A DNA stretch of 64,000 nucleotides, taken from positions 1,692,696 through 1,756,695 of the forward strand of contig BFEA01000030.1 in NCBI GenBank assembly GCA_003427395.1, read 5' to 3'. Positions within the stretch are counted from its first letter, which is position 1, and the number at the start of each line of letters is the position of its first letter. Below the pieces are notes generated by a model. That model saw nothing but the letters and a program-made list of their open reading frames with translations. It ran no database searches and had not been told where the DNA came from. The translations under genes were made by a program, and so were the position numbers. The stretch is from Chara braunii. Its lineage: Eukaryota; Streptophyta; Charophyceae; Charales; Characeae. Of this stretch, positions 32,814 to 42,480 are shown one piece after another.

Positions 32814-32914
32814 GGCCCCTTGTGATATCCATCAAAATTGGAACGATACAGAGAAGATTGATTGACATGGTTCCTGCACAATGATGAGACGCATAAAGCG
32901 AGAAATGGTCCGAA
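32814..32914 (+). pseudogene. U6 snRNA-like copy
   Basis: The plus strand follows U6 snRNA from the 5' hairpin remnant (CCCCTTGTGATATCC) through AAAATTGGAACGATACAGAG (with the ACAGAGA box intact). After a disturbed middle in which the AGC triad is replaced, it ends GCATAAAGCGAGAAATGGTC. U6 is the catalytic spliceosomal RNA, and loss of AGC should abolish function. No convincing TATA or plant USE box lies upstream, and no T-run terminator lies just after. I read it as a retro-pseudogene. Confidence 0.85.
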
Positions 32915-34233
32915 AAGGAAAGAAAAGGATGGCAATTAATGCAAAGCAACCATGCAGACAACCAAGGCAAAGAATCGGATAACCCAGATTCGCTTCGCTG
33001 TGATGACCCGACCTAACACGGACTCAGACACACAGCTGATTTCTGAGTTTTGCTCATGGACTGAATGCCTTGCCGAGTTTCCCGCTTGCTACTAAGTTAT
33101 GCATGTCTGTGTGTGTGCACGCTTGCCGGTCTGCATGTCTGTCTGAGTGCTGGTTGGCTTGAGTGTGTGTGTCACCCGCAAGGGCACCTGTTCGTTCGTT
33201 GGGCCCTCAGGGCCGGTACTTACCTGTGGCTGTGACATTGAGGATTGCAGCGAGGGAAAACACTCAAGTGTGGGGGGAAGAGGCCCGCAACACTTGAAGC
33301 AGCGGGCAAACACTCAAGTAGCAGGTAGGCCGGTACCGCACCCTGAAGAGGTAGATGTGTGGGTACTGGAGGCCGAGCAGAAGAAGACAAAATTGGCATT
33401 TTGAGAGGCCCACTAGTTGTAGCCTAGGTCTAGGCGGGTACGACTCCAACCAGTCTGAGTCTAGGGCCTGTAGTGGCAATATCAGAGTCTGCAATGATGT
33501 TTCCTCCGAAAGGGAGGAGGTACCGGTTGCTTGGAAGGCCGAGCGGCCTGGAAGTCACCGCCCAAGAGGCAAGCAGGCCGCTATATCTCCAGGCCGGGCG
33601 AAGAGCCCAGCCTCATTGTCGGTGTGCAAATTTGGCAACACACTGGTTGGAGCGCTGGCTGGAGCACCGCTGCTGGGGAAGAAGCAAGGACACAGAGAAG
33701 GAAGAAGGACATGAGGAAAGGGAAGCACCAGAGGTACTTACCTGGCTATGGTGGCAGCCATCTTCATCACCTTGGTGGGCACTTCAGCAGGGAGACCCCA
33801 GCTGGAGTAAAGCTACACCAAGAAGCTTCGAGGCAGAGTCAGGCATGGCGGCCTGAGCTAGAGCAGAAATAGCTGCTTTGGGTTGTCCTTTGGGCATCAG
33901 GCCAAGACCTGGTAGTCCGCCATAGCCTTGGCCTATGAGAGTGAAGAGTGAGGGAGGCAGCCCTGGCTATGGTGGATCTTTTTTTTGTCTTTGTTTTTTT
34001 TTTTGTTGTTGTTGTTTTGGGACAAAAGCTCCAATCTATTCGTGGATCTCAAGTGATACTCACAGTAGACGAGGGATTTGGACATTGATTCTGGTTCAGC
34101 CATTCAACATTGTACTATTATTTCTTGTTTGAATAAGAGAGGAGGAATAAAGGAGGAGGAGAGTGTCTGGCAAAGAAGAAGAGCTTTATCATTTGTCTAT
34201 GCTGGTATACATCATCTTCTTCTTCTTCTTCTT

Positions 34234-34265
<32 letters not shown>

Positions 34266-35047
34266 CCTCTCTCTCCTCTCAAGTTCATTCATTTCTTTCT
34301 GCAATTGGATGGCCTTGACTTGAAAACTCAAAATAGCCACAATGTCGCTTAGAGGATTACATCTCACAGTGTAAACCACATTGCACTCGTGCAGCGTGAC
34401 TGCTCGCACATCAGACCTTCTACCTCTACACTGCTCAGACTGAGTAGGAGCGTCCGCTCCCTCCTAGTTATATCCCATCCTTGTGTGAGTGCACAACGCG
34501 CCGACCAGTACTCCTCCCTTCAGGTCGGGTACTGAATGCGTGCCTTACAGCAGGCCCTTCCTATTACCCTGAATGTCTCCCGAGATTCAGGTCGGGTTCA
34601 TATCTCGTTCCTTTACCTTTAAATCGGATCAAATACCGTCCGGTATCCTTAAAAAAAAAATAAAACCTAGATCCTTGGGGAACCCATTGAGGCACGCAAA
34701 CGTTTTCACGCCCTCTGTCTAGTTCCCCCTCAGTAGAAAAAATATCGAAAGAGAAAAAAAAAATTGTCCCTGTACCTGGTCGTCGGACCCAGTCACGTGA
34801 TCTGCATCCATCTTCCAGAACCCGAGGCCTGTCGTGACAGACCAGAGATTTCTCCTGCTCGCTGAAAGTAACGTCGGGTATCCCCAGGAATTGGCAGGAA
34901 CAAAAAATGCTTTCTTAGCATGAACCTGGCCTTAGGGCCTGGATACATGGTCTGCAGCAAGCTTCCAAGCCTTGGAGCCTGGCGAGATCCTCCCTTGATT
35001 TCACAGGAGGTTGCTCGTCGCGTTTCCGCATCGTCCGCCATCATGGA
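32915..35047. other. non-coding stretch with T-run and (CTT)n
   Basis: Holds T-rich tracts at about 33979-34018 and a (CTT)n array at about 34213-34263. Plus-strand frames at 33355-33872 overlap each other in different phases and show no domain. Nothing else recognised. Confidence 0.5.
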
Positions 35048-35745
35048 CTAACAGTCCTTGATCCGTGCCGTCATTTCGGGCCAGACTCCTCCCAGATTTT
35101 TTGTCACTCTTTCCATTGCTTCAAAAAAATATGCATCCGGAAATTCCATACCCCCTAGTTTCCGGTGTACCATCACAATACATAGAGGGAGTAGAGCAGC
35201 AGAACTAGTGTTCGCATTAATTATGTATAGCGTGCCCGTAAAAGTTGCAATTTTCTGTTCTTTCGGTGCAAAAGAAGCAAAGTGTCGTGTGATCCGGTAT
35301 CTGGGATTCCGGGGCTCTTCCCAGATGCTTTCGGCGTTCTTAAACTTGTGCATTGAAATGATTTCTGCAGGATTCTCCAAAACAAAACTCTTAGTTTCCA
35401 GAAATTCAGCAAAGTTCACACCGAAGTCAGTTCTTTCCAGAACAAGATTCTTATGATAACATGAGTTTGTCTTATCCATGATTTTTTCAGCGTGTTTCTT
35501 ATGCCCTTCTTTGAAAAAAAACACCAAAAAGAGAGGTCATCCACGTACCTTTTTCCAAAAATCACCTTGGAGTCATTTCCCAGGTTGTTCAAAAATCGGT
35601 TTTCTGCGTACATGCATGCTAATGGTGGGCTTGCTTGCCCCCCCATTGGTATGCCCCTGTTTTGTCTTCAAATTTCACCTGTGGATTTAAAAAACACATT
35701 CCTTAGTAGGAAGTCGATCATCCTTATTTGTTGCATACTGTAACG
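35048..35745 (-). pseudogene. Penelope-like reverse transcriptase, C-terminal half
   Basis: The minus strand reads GIPMGGQASPPLACMYAE, the RT motif-B turn, then FGKRYVDDLSFW, the YxDD catalytic centre with both Asp kept. After a one-base shift in an 8-A run near 35515 it continues FLETKSFVLE, RYRITRHFASFAPKEQKIAT and MEFPDAYFFEAMERV before the stop at 35048. The post-palm layout and the motif-A segment at 40.3 kb resemble Penelope-like elements more than LINE or LTR RTs. No GIY-YIG domain follows. Its 5' half lies about 4.3 kb away at 40083-41316, separated by unrelated sequence. Confidence 0.65.
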
Positions 35746-35905
35746 TGCAGACCAGAACAAGAACCGACCTCTCAATACAAAGTACAAGATAACACAGCGG
35801 AAGACTTAGATACGAATGATCCGAACAATCAATATTGCAATGCAGCCCTGAACACGCATCATCATCATCGTTATCTTGTGTGAAGGGGGTCTGGCGCTTC
35901 ACACA
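35746..35905. other. sequence separating the Penelope-like halves, left edge
   Basis: No coding content. Starts near TGTAACGTGCAGACC, which would suit an LTR-type end, and runs into the N gap. No partner end was found. Confidence 0.3.
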
Positions 35906-36566
35906 NNNNNNNNNNNNNNNNNNNNNNNNNNNNNNNNNNNNNNNNNNNNNNNNNNNNNNNNNNNNNNNNNNNNNNNNNNNNNNNNNNNNNNNNNNNNNNN
36001 NNNNNNNNNNNNNNNNNNNNNNNNNNNNNNNNNNNNNNNNNNNNNNNNNNNNNNNNNNNNNNNNNNNNNNNNNNNNNNNNNNNNNNNNNNNNNNNNNNNN
36101 NNNNNNNNNNNNNNNNNNNNNNNNNNNNNNNNNNNNNNNNNNNNNNNNNNNNNNNNNNNNNNNNNNNNNNNNNNNNNNNNNNNNNNNNNNNNNNNNNNNN
36201 NNNNNNNNNNNNNNNNNNNNNNNNNNNNNNNNNNNNNNNNNNNNNNNNNNNNNNNNNNNNNNNNNNNNNNNNNNNNNNNNNNNNNNNNNNNNNNNNNNNN
36301 NNNNNNNNNNNNNNNNNNNNNNNNNNNNNNNNNNNNNNNNNNNNNNNNNNNNNNNNNNNNNNNNNNNNNNNNNNNNNNNNNNNNNNNNNNNNNNNNNNNN
36401 NNNNNNNNNNNNNNNNNNNNNNNNNNNNNNNNNNNNNNNNNNNNNNNNNNNNNNNNNNNNNNNNNNNNNNNNNNNNNNNNNNNNNNNNNNNNNNNNNNNN
36501 NNNNNNNNNNNNNNNNNNNNNNNNNNNNNNNNNNNNNNNNNNNNNNNNNNNNNNNNNNNNNNNNNN
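35906..36566. other. assembly gap (N)
   Basis: A 661-base N run. Its right edge starts exactly with CAGGAGGCTGCTCTTGCCAA, whose reverse complement recurs at about 41700. Confidence 1.
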
Positions 36567-36624
36567 CAGGAGGCTGCTCTTGCCAATGCCGATCGGAGGC
36601 AGGGGCTGCCGCTGCAGCTCCTGC

Positions 36625-37872
36625 TCAAGCTCGTGAGGAACAGGCTATTTCTGGCCTGTTCCGCATCGCCGCTTGTATTTCTATCGCAATATGTCTGAAT
36701 TCAACCCAGTAGTATTCTTTCAATATCTGTTCTCTTTTCTCTTCCGGGCCTACTTTCTTTGGCGTCCAAGGGTAGATGCGAACGTCTGACCTATACCATT
36801 GCAGTTTTTTCCAGCCATCCATTCTGCGTTTGTCCTGTTCAAACAGACTGAGTACTGTAAAAACTGTGGGTGTTACAGGTTGGATGAGGAAAAACTCATG
36901 TACTGCTTCTGGACTGTCTTTCAAAGATTCCAGCTTCTTACACAGCCATTTAATTTTATCATTAACTGACCGGTATGCGCCGTCATCGTAGAAAATCCAG
37001 TTGCTGGCATGTTTTGTGTAGACTGCATCCCTCTGTGCCAGCTTGTCCGCGGGGTAGGACTTCATCAACGTCTTCTTTCCCCCTTGGTCTACAACTTTCT
37101 GTTCCGAGGGGAGGAGGAAAAGGGTGAGGAAGTACGCCCTTGCAGATGATAGATTCCTCAATGGTACTCTTACCTCCTCCGCTGGCAGGCTTGAATCACT
37201 AACTGAAGGTCTCATAATGGTTAAGGATTTATCTTCCAGGGATTCCCTGACTTTCTTTGCCCATGATGGGTGTCCTGCTGGCTGGGAGGGGTGAGACACT
37301 TGTGCGGGTTGTGAAACTTGTGCTGTCTGTTGAGCACGTCTATTGATCTCTGTCCCCTTTTCTTCTTCTGTTAGCACCCCATCCTCCTCCTCTTCCTCTT
37401 CTTCCATTGTGAGATCCTGATCAGGCGGCATCGCTCCTTGCTGGTGTGATGATTTTTGCACCATGGATACTCCTGTCCTCAAAGGTTGAGCCTGTTGAGG
37501 CTGTAGGGAGTGCATGATGGGATGGCTGGTAAGCGGGGGGGGGAGGAGCAGGGACTCTGCTCTGTCTGCCTGCGAAAAGCCTCCCTCCTGCATTACCTGA
37601 TCATTTGAGGCTCTTTGTGAAGAGTCTATTTGCATGATCACCCCTGACCCCTCCTCCTTGGATTTCTGGGTAATCACTATTCTGTTGCCATTGGATATTG
37701 GAGGACGTGTATAGGGGCTTGTTCCCAGCTGTCTGAGTACATTGTGTCGCATTGCACCTTGGTAGAACAGGAGGGATCCTGGTCCCTTCACCCTTGCATA
37801 TCCTAGTTTCATTGTCTCTTTCTTTCCTTCTTCCCCCCCTTTTTTTTTTTTTTTTATTATTATTATTACCAT
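36625..37872 (-). CDS. LINE ORF1-like protein, open but 3'-truncated
   Basis: A 415-codon open frame. The true start may be a later Met, such as MKLGYARVKG, because the first residues come from a (TTA)n/T-run. The N-terminal half is Gln/Ser/Glu-rich with a run of acidic residues. The C-terminal half (HASNWIFYDDGAYRSVNDKI, FFLIQPVTPTVFTVLSLFEQ, YYWVEFRHIAIEIQ) is closely parallel to the ORF1 of the minus-strand LINE at 47340-47720. That other copy continues into a CCHC zinc finger, which is missing here: homology stops after EIQAAM and the frame ends in unrelated residues. LINE ORF1 proteins bind their RNA. This is a truncated but surprisingly intact piece. Confidence 0.75.
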   Translation of the reverse strand: MVIIIIKKKKKGGEEGKKETMKLGYARVKGPGSLLFYQGAMRHNVLRQLGTSPYTRPPISNGNRIVITQKSKEEGSGVIMQIDSSQRASNDQVMQEGGFSQADRAESLLLPPPLTSHPIMHSLQPQQAQPLRTGVSMVQKSSHQQGAMPPDQDLTMEEEEEEEDGVLTEEEKGTEINRRAQQTAQVSQPAQVSHPSQPAGHPSWAKKVRESLEDKSLTIMRPSVSDSSLPAEEVRVPLRNLSSARAYFLTLFLLPSEQKVVDQGGKKTLMKSYPADKLAQRDAVYTKHASNWIFYDDGAYRSVNDKIKWLCKKLESLKDSPEAVHEFFLIQPVTPTVFTVLSLFEQDKRRMDGWKKLQWYRSDVRIYPWTPKKVGPEEKREQILKEYYWVEFRHIAIEIQAAMRNRPEIACSSRA

Positions 37873-38450
37873 TAATATATATTCCCTACTTCATATAATT
37901 TAGGATGATAGGGGAATGTGTGGAATTTCGGTGTTTTGAAAGGTGAAATGTAGATGGCGGAGCACGATTAGTACAGCTAATATATATTCCCTACTTCAGA
38001 TAACTTATGAAGATAGGGGAATGTGTGGAGTTACAGGTTTTTTTTTTGTTTTTGTTTTTTTTTTGAGAGATGAAATGTAGAAAAAGTGCGGGGGAGAGAG
38101 GAGGTAGGGGATACTGTAGGATTGGGGGAGAGAGAGGAGATTTGTACGAGCTCTGAGCGTAGGTTGGGGGGGGAGGGATGTTTGAGTGGTGGAAGGAGAG
38201 GGGTAACCTGGTAGAGGTTGATTTTGACGAAAGAGGGGGTGAGTGCTGAGAATGGGCGGAAGATGGAGGACGAGGATCTGAGTGGAGGTTGGGGGGGGGC
38301 GGATGTTGAGTGATGATAGAAAGAGGGAGAACCTGGTTTATGTTGATTGTGACGAAAGAGAGGGTGAGTGCTGAGAATGGGGGGAAGATGGTGGGAGAGA
38401 GGCCGGACTGTTGGGCTGATTGCTCCTTGTTCAAAACTATTCCAAAACAA
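37862..38450. repeat. paired tandem duplications beside LINE ORF1
   Basis: AATATATATTCCCTACTTCA and the following block occur at about 37875 and 37979. Farther on, GACGAAAGAG-GGTGAGTGCTGAGAATGG and its lead-in GGGGGGG-GGATGTT occur twice about 120 bp apart (38160-38270, 38285-38390). The Ser/Pro-rich minus-strand frames here simply follow the repeat. Confidence 0.7.
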
Positions 38451-38639
38451 AGTCCAGCTGATCTCTCATAATGCCCTTGAAGTACAATGCTGGTTCAATG
38501 CTGATCCGTAGTTGTACTTTTATCAGTCTGTGTGATGTGTGTTCACTGTCTTTCCTTTTGAATCTACACTGATTGCCCTGTTCTAATCTACCAGGTATCC
38601 CACACCGTTCTTCGCTGGACTTTTCTGGCCAGTAGTCCT

Positions 38640-38910
38640 AAAAATTAGTGTGGGTATGTTCTTAGGATCACGAGTAGAAATGCAGCTGTTTCCGCTGCTG
38701 CGTTGTGTGCTTATGCTTTTGTTCTTTCTCATACACGTGACCACGTTGGGTATGATCTTAGGGTCACGAGTGAAAATGCAGCTGTTTCCGCTGCTGCGTT
38801 GTGTGGTCACTTTGGGTATGATCTTAGGGTCGCGAGTGAAATTGCAGCTGTTTCCGCTGCTGCGTTGCGTGCTTATACTTTTGTTCTTTCTCATGCACGT
38901 GACCTCGTTC
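38640..38910. repeat. three-copy tandem repeat
   Basis: TTAGGGTCACGAGTGAAAAT followed by GCAGCTGTTTCCGCTGCTGC occurs three times (from about 38663, 38758, 38824). The first and third copies share a 3' extension (TTTTGTTCTTTCTCAT) that the middle one lacks. The unit contains a GCAGC-GCTGC hairpin. Confidence 0.85.
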
Positions 38911-40082
38911 GTTGTTATTCAGAGGATTTGTGATTATTACCCATCCAAAATTCTATGAAGACCTTGATGTAATTTCTCCTTCCGAGAGTTGGATGGGTTC
39001 GTAGTGTTGTTATGTGTTGAAGATTTTTTTTTTTTTTTTTTTTTTTTTTCTTTGCGCTGGCTGGAGGTTCTCAAAAAAGGAAAAGGTAGAAGAAGGAGGT
39101 TAGGGCTGAATATAGGAGCGAACACACCTTAAGCAAGCTGTTCTTCCTCGTCTCCTATGCTACTACATGTGGTGAACTCCTCCCCTGTTGGTGAGCAAAT
39201 GCTCTTCCTATAAGTTGTCACCTCTCTTCTTCCTTGCCGTTGTTGATGCCCTGAACTGCCCTGAACTGTGGAGGCTCACTACCCTCTGCTTTTTCCTCCT
39301 GATCCCTTCCCCCACCTCTCCCTTTCTTCGCAATCTCATTGAACACCTCTTTTCCCTTCCGCAACCTCATTCAACACCTCTTTCCCTTTTCTTTTTTGTG
39401 TCGCAACACCTTCTCCTGCGACTGCACAGTGTCAGACTGATCGCTATCCATTCCCCGTCTGTGATTTCCTGTCAAAATTTGTCTGACAGTTGACGTGTAG
39501 ATACTACAGATTTGATGAGTGTTCCTTTTTTACTCCTCGTCTTCCACTTCTCTAGGTCTCTCACGGTCTGAGTACTTTACCACTCCTCACGACGGTATTT
39601 CACGATTGTAACTCCCCGACGGCATTACTACTGCCTTCATCTATGACTGCTCAATCAATGGATCCTTACTACTGCCTTCATCTATGATTGCACAATCTAT
39701 GGATCTTTTGCGATAGCCTTCACTAATTACACTCTACCTCTTGTGACCTTGCCTTCTACAAATTCCATTGTTGACGTTACCTACTCCTTCTTTGAAAAAA
39801 CTGTATAGGACGATAGGCGACTGCTCTCTGTCGTGTGACAGAAATGTTCTCTCTGTGTTGCTCCCCTCGGGTTCAGCGTAGGCGACTTCTCTTTGTCTTG
39901 TGCCGTGGCGAAATAGGCTGGAAAAACTCTGGGTCTGAAAGACCCAGAAATAGGCTGAAACGGAGTAGGGCCTGCAGGCCCTCGTTTTTCAGCTTTCAGG
40001 CTGAAACGACCGGGGCCCGTAAGCCCTAAGTTTTAGGCTTTTAGGCTGACTGTCCGGGATGGGCCCTGCAGGGCCCGTGTGG
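38911..40082. other. non-coding stretch with T-run and GGCCT palindromes
   Basis: A T-run lies at about 39026-39050. From 39915 to 40078 the sequence is built from short inverted blocks such as GGGCCTGCAGGCCC, CAGGCTGAAACG and GGGCCCTGCAGGGCCC. Similar blocks lie at 41400-41660, so they bracket the Penelope-like 5' half. No gene recognised. Confidence 0.55.
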
Positions 40083-41316
40083 CTACGCAGTATGCCACAT
40101 TATTAGAGTATTTATTCGAATAGACCTCCATCCATTTTCCTCGGCCGCCTTGCCAAGGGTGGCACCTTTCCCTCTGGTTCTTACCCTCACCCAGTTCTTC
40201 CCTCTTTCTCTCATCTCAGAAAAGATCCAATCCACAGCTTTTCTTACTTCATCGTGGGGTATTTTAGAAAACATCTCTTTTATGTCATATGTTTGAACGA
40301 GGATCCTCAAGTCATCTCTTCCCACCTTCCAATTCAGGTTTTGCAGTGCTTGTTTCATATCCCTCCCAGCCATCAAATTGAAATGACCATCCTTTTCGAT
40401 TGAATCAAGAGGTTAAGAACTTTTACCAGGTTGTTACATGCCAGCCTTGCAGGATTCAAGAACGATGGATAAATAGGCCGTTTTTTGTCAATGTCTTTGT
40501 CCTCACTCAAGATAAAGACATTTTGTAAGTGCCCTTTCCGTCCCATCTGCCAACTCTTTCGAGTTTGTTTTTTCTAAAATCATTTCTCATTTCCTGCAAA
40601 ATTTCCGCTTCCCCTTTCCGTACTTTTTTGAAATCATTATTGTCATTGAAGGTTTTTCTCATGCCTTCTAAACATAATGTTGGACATTCAACCAGGGTAG
40701 TCCCTGGGTTTCCGTCTAGTGGAGACGACACCAAACCATCAAGAGCTTCTTTGATCCCCCATACGTACTCGCTTAGGGTTGCCCCTACAGGGGCAGTACA
40801 CGCCACAGTCAGTCCTAATGGGAATACGGAAGTCCTCTTTCAGACCTGCCTTCTTCAGCAAGGCAAGTCCTTCTCTGCAACTCTATTTATTTCGTTAATA
40901 CATGCAACTCTTCTCGGGTGTGGTATATTTCTTGAATTGTGTAGGAAAGGGTGGATGTCAGGGATTTCATTCAGTCTGACCCGAACATGCCCGTTTTCTT
41001 TGGGCAGTTGAAACAGATCACATTTGCATACCGGACTGTTGTCCGCAGCAAAAACTCTGTCGTTATGCAGAATATCCGCAACAGTTTTGGATCTTGTCCA
41101 TACCATGCGTAGTTTTTTCTGCATCAGGCCAGAAAGCCCCCCGTCGGACCACACACATCTTTTATCAATAGAATGACAAAAAGGTATCTTAGCAACCATC
41201 CTTTGTCGAGGATTAAAACCCAGTTTCCTTTTCAATTCTCCAGCAATCAAGCCACAAATTATTTGTCTTCCCCTTCTGGTGTTAACAACTTTCAGTCCTT
41301 CGAGCATCTTTAACAT
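40083..41316 (-). pseudogene. Penelope-like reverse transcriptase, N-terminal half
   Basis: Three minus-strand frames in order: 40855-41316 (RTRRGRQII-like start, VWTRSKTVADILHND, a CKC triplet), 40507-40806, and 40083-40376 with RILVQTYDIKEMFSKIPHDE. That last block is the RT motif A with the first catalytic Asp and is typical of Penelope-like elements (DIK-F-NIPH pattern). A Cys-x-Cys before the RT is reminiscent of the CxC motif described in some Penelope-like clades. The frames are separated by shifts and stops, and the RT continues only after a gap of 4.3 kb at 35745. Dead, and the subfamily call is tentative. Confidence 0.6.
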
Positions 41317-42480
41317 TTCTTCAACAGTTCTTTCAAGCAGTATAGTTCTGCGTTTCCATGGGGCCCACAGTTGGAAGATCAGTTCAGCCTTTGTGCCTCA
41401 GAGCTTGTTACATGCTGCGCCTGCAACAGGCTGCACGGGCCATTTTCAGGCCAGTGACGTTTTCAGCCCAAAAGCCTGAAAACAAGGGCCTACAGGCCCT
41501 GTGTCGTTTCAGCCTAAAATCAGGGCCTTTCCGGCCCTGAGACTTTTCAGCCTGAAACTGAGGGCCATTTTCAGGCCCTCATAAGATCGACCTGCCCTGA
41601 AACTCAGGCACCAGACCAGGGTTTTAGCACAGGCCATTTTGGGCCTGTTTTCAAGACAACCCTTGGTTGAGCTTCAGCGCCAGGGTCTAGCACGTTTTGG
41701 CATTGGCAAGAGCAGCCTCCTGGACGGCCAGGACTATATAGGACTGGCCCGCCCTGCAGGCTGCAGGTAGTTCCTAGTACTTCCCAGGCACTTCACGTGC
41801 AGTTCAAGAGGCAGGAGGTAGTCTTCAGGATTCGGCAGCGGCACTCTGAAGGAGCGCTGCAGGAGTAGTAGTAGCGCTAGCAGTAGTCTTCAGCGCTGGG
41901 CGCTAGTAGCGTTAGCAGTAGTCTTCAGCACTGGGCGCTATTAGGAGCAATAGGAGCTAGAGCAGTACTGGAGAGAGAGAGATTCGGCGGAGGCCAGGGA
42001 GACTTACCTGCAGTGCCATAGCTCCAGCTTCGCCTTCGAGGTACCTGCAGCACGACGCCATCTTCACAGGTTAGTACCTAGCATATGAGAGAGAGAGAGT
42101 TCTTCTTCTTCCTCTTCTCAGTCCACCATCTCCCTCTCACCCTCTCGCTATCTGACTTCACTGCATCAGTGGATTATGAGAGAGCGGGCTTGGTGACATT
42201 TGGATCCAGACTCGACACTGAACTTCAGACATTTGACGAGGGGTTATCTGGGACTTGTAACAAAGATTTGGTGTTGACGACATTCCCATCTTCCCCCTTC
42301 TTCTTCGTCTGTGTATGGTCTTGACCTGTAGCATTCTTCCTTTGTGTATCGCCAGGCCCCTTCACACTTTGTGATGAGGATGATGTATGTTTGGTCTGTA
42401 CTGCAACATTGATTGGACTAGTCATTGGTATTCTAGCATTCTGCTGCACTGTCTTGCACAACGTGAGGGAGGTCAGTCCT
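41317..42480. other. non-coding stretch, palindromic GGCC blocks, short tandem repeat
   Basis: 41400-41660 carries GGGCCTACAGGCCCTG-like blocks matching 39915-40078. 41701-41724 is the reverse complement of 36567-36590. ACTATATAGG near 41734 could be a TATA box, but no gene follows. A 35-bp unit (AGTAGTCTTCAGCGCTGGGC) is duplicated near 41880-41945. Confidence 0.5.

Noticed and set aside
32975-33055. Box C/D snoRNA (GTGATGA followed by CTGA)
   Set aside because: C- and D-like boxes occur, but no terminal stem and no clear guide region; such short motifs arise by chance.
33355-33872. Host gene with overlapping plus-strand frames
   Set aside because: Three frames overlap in different phases, with no domain and no splice-supported structure.
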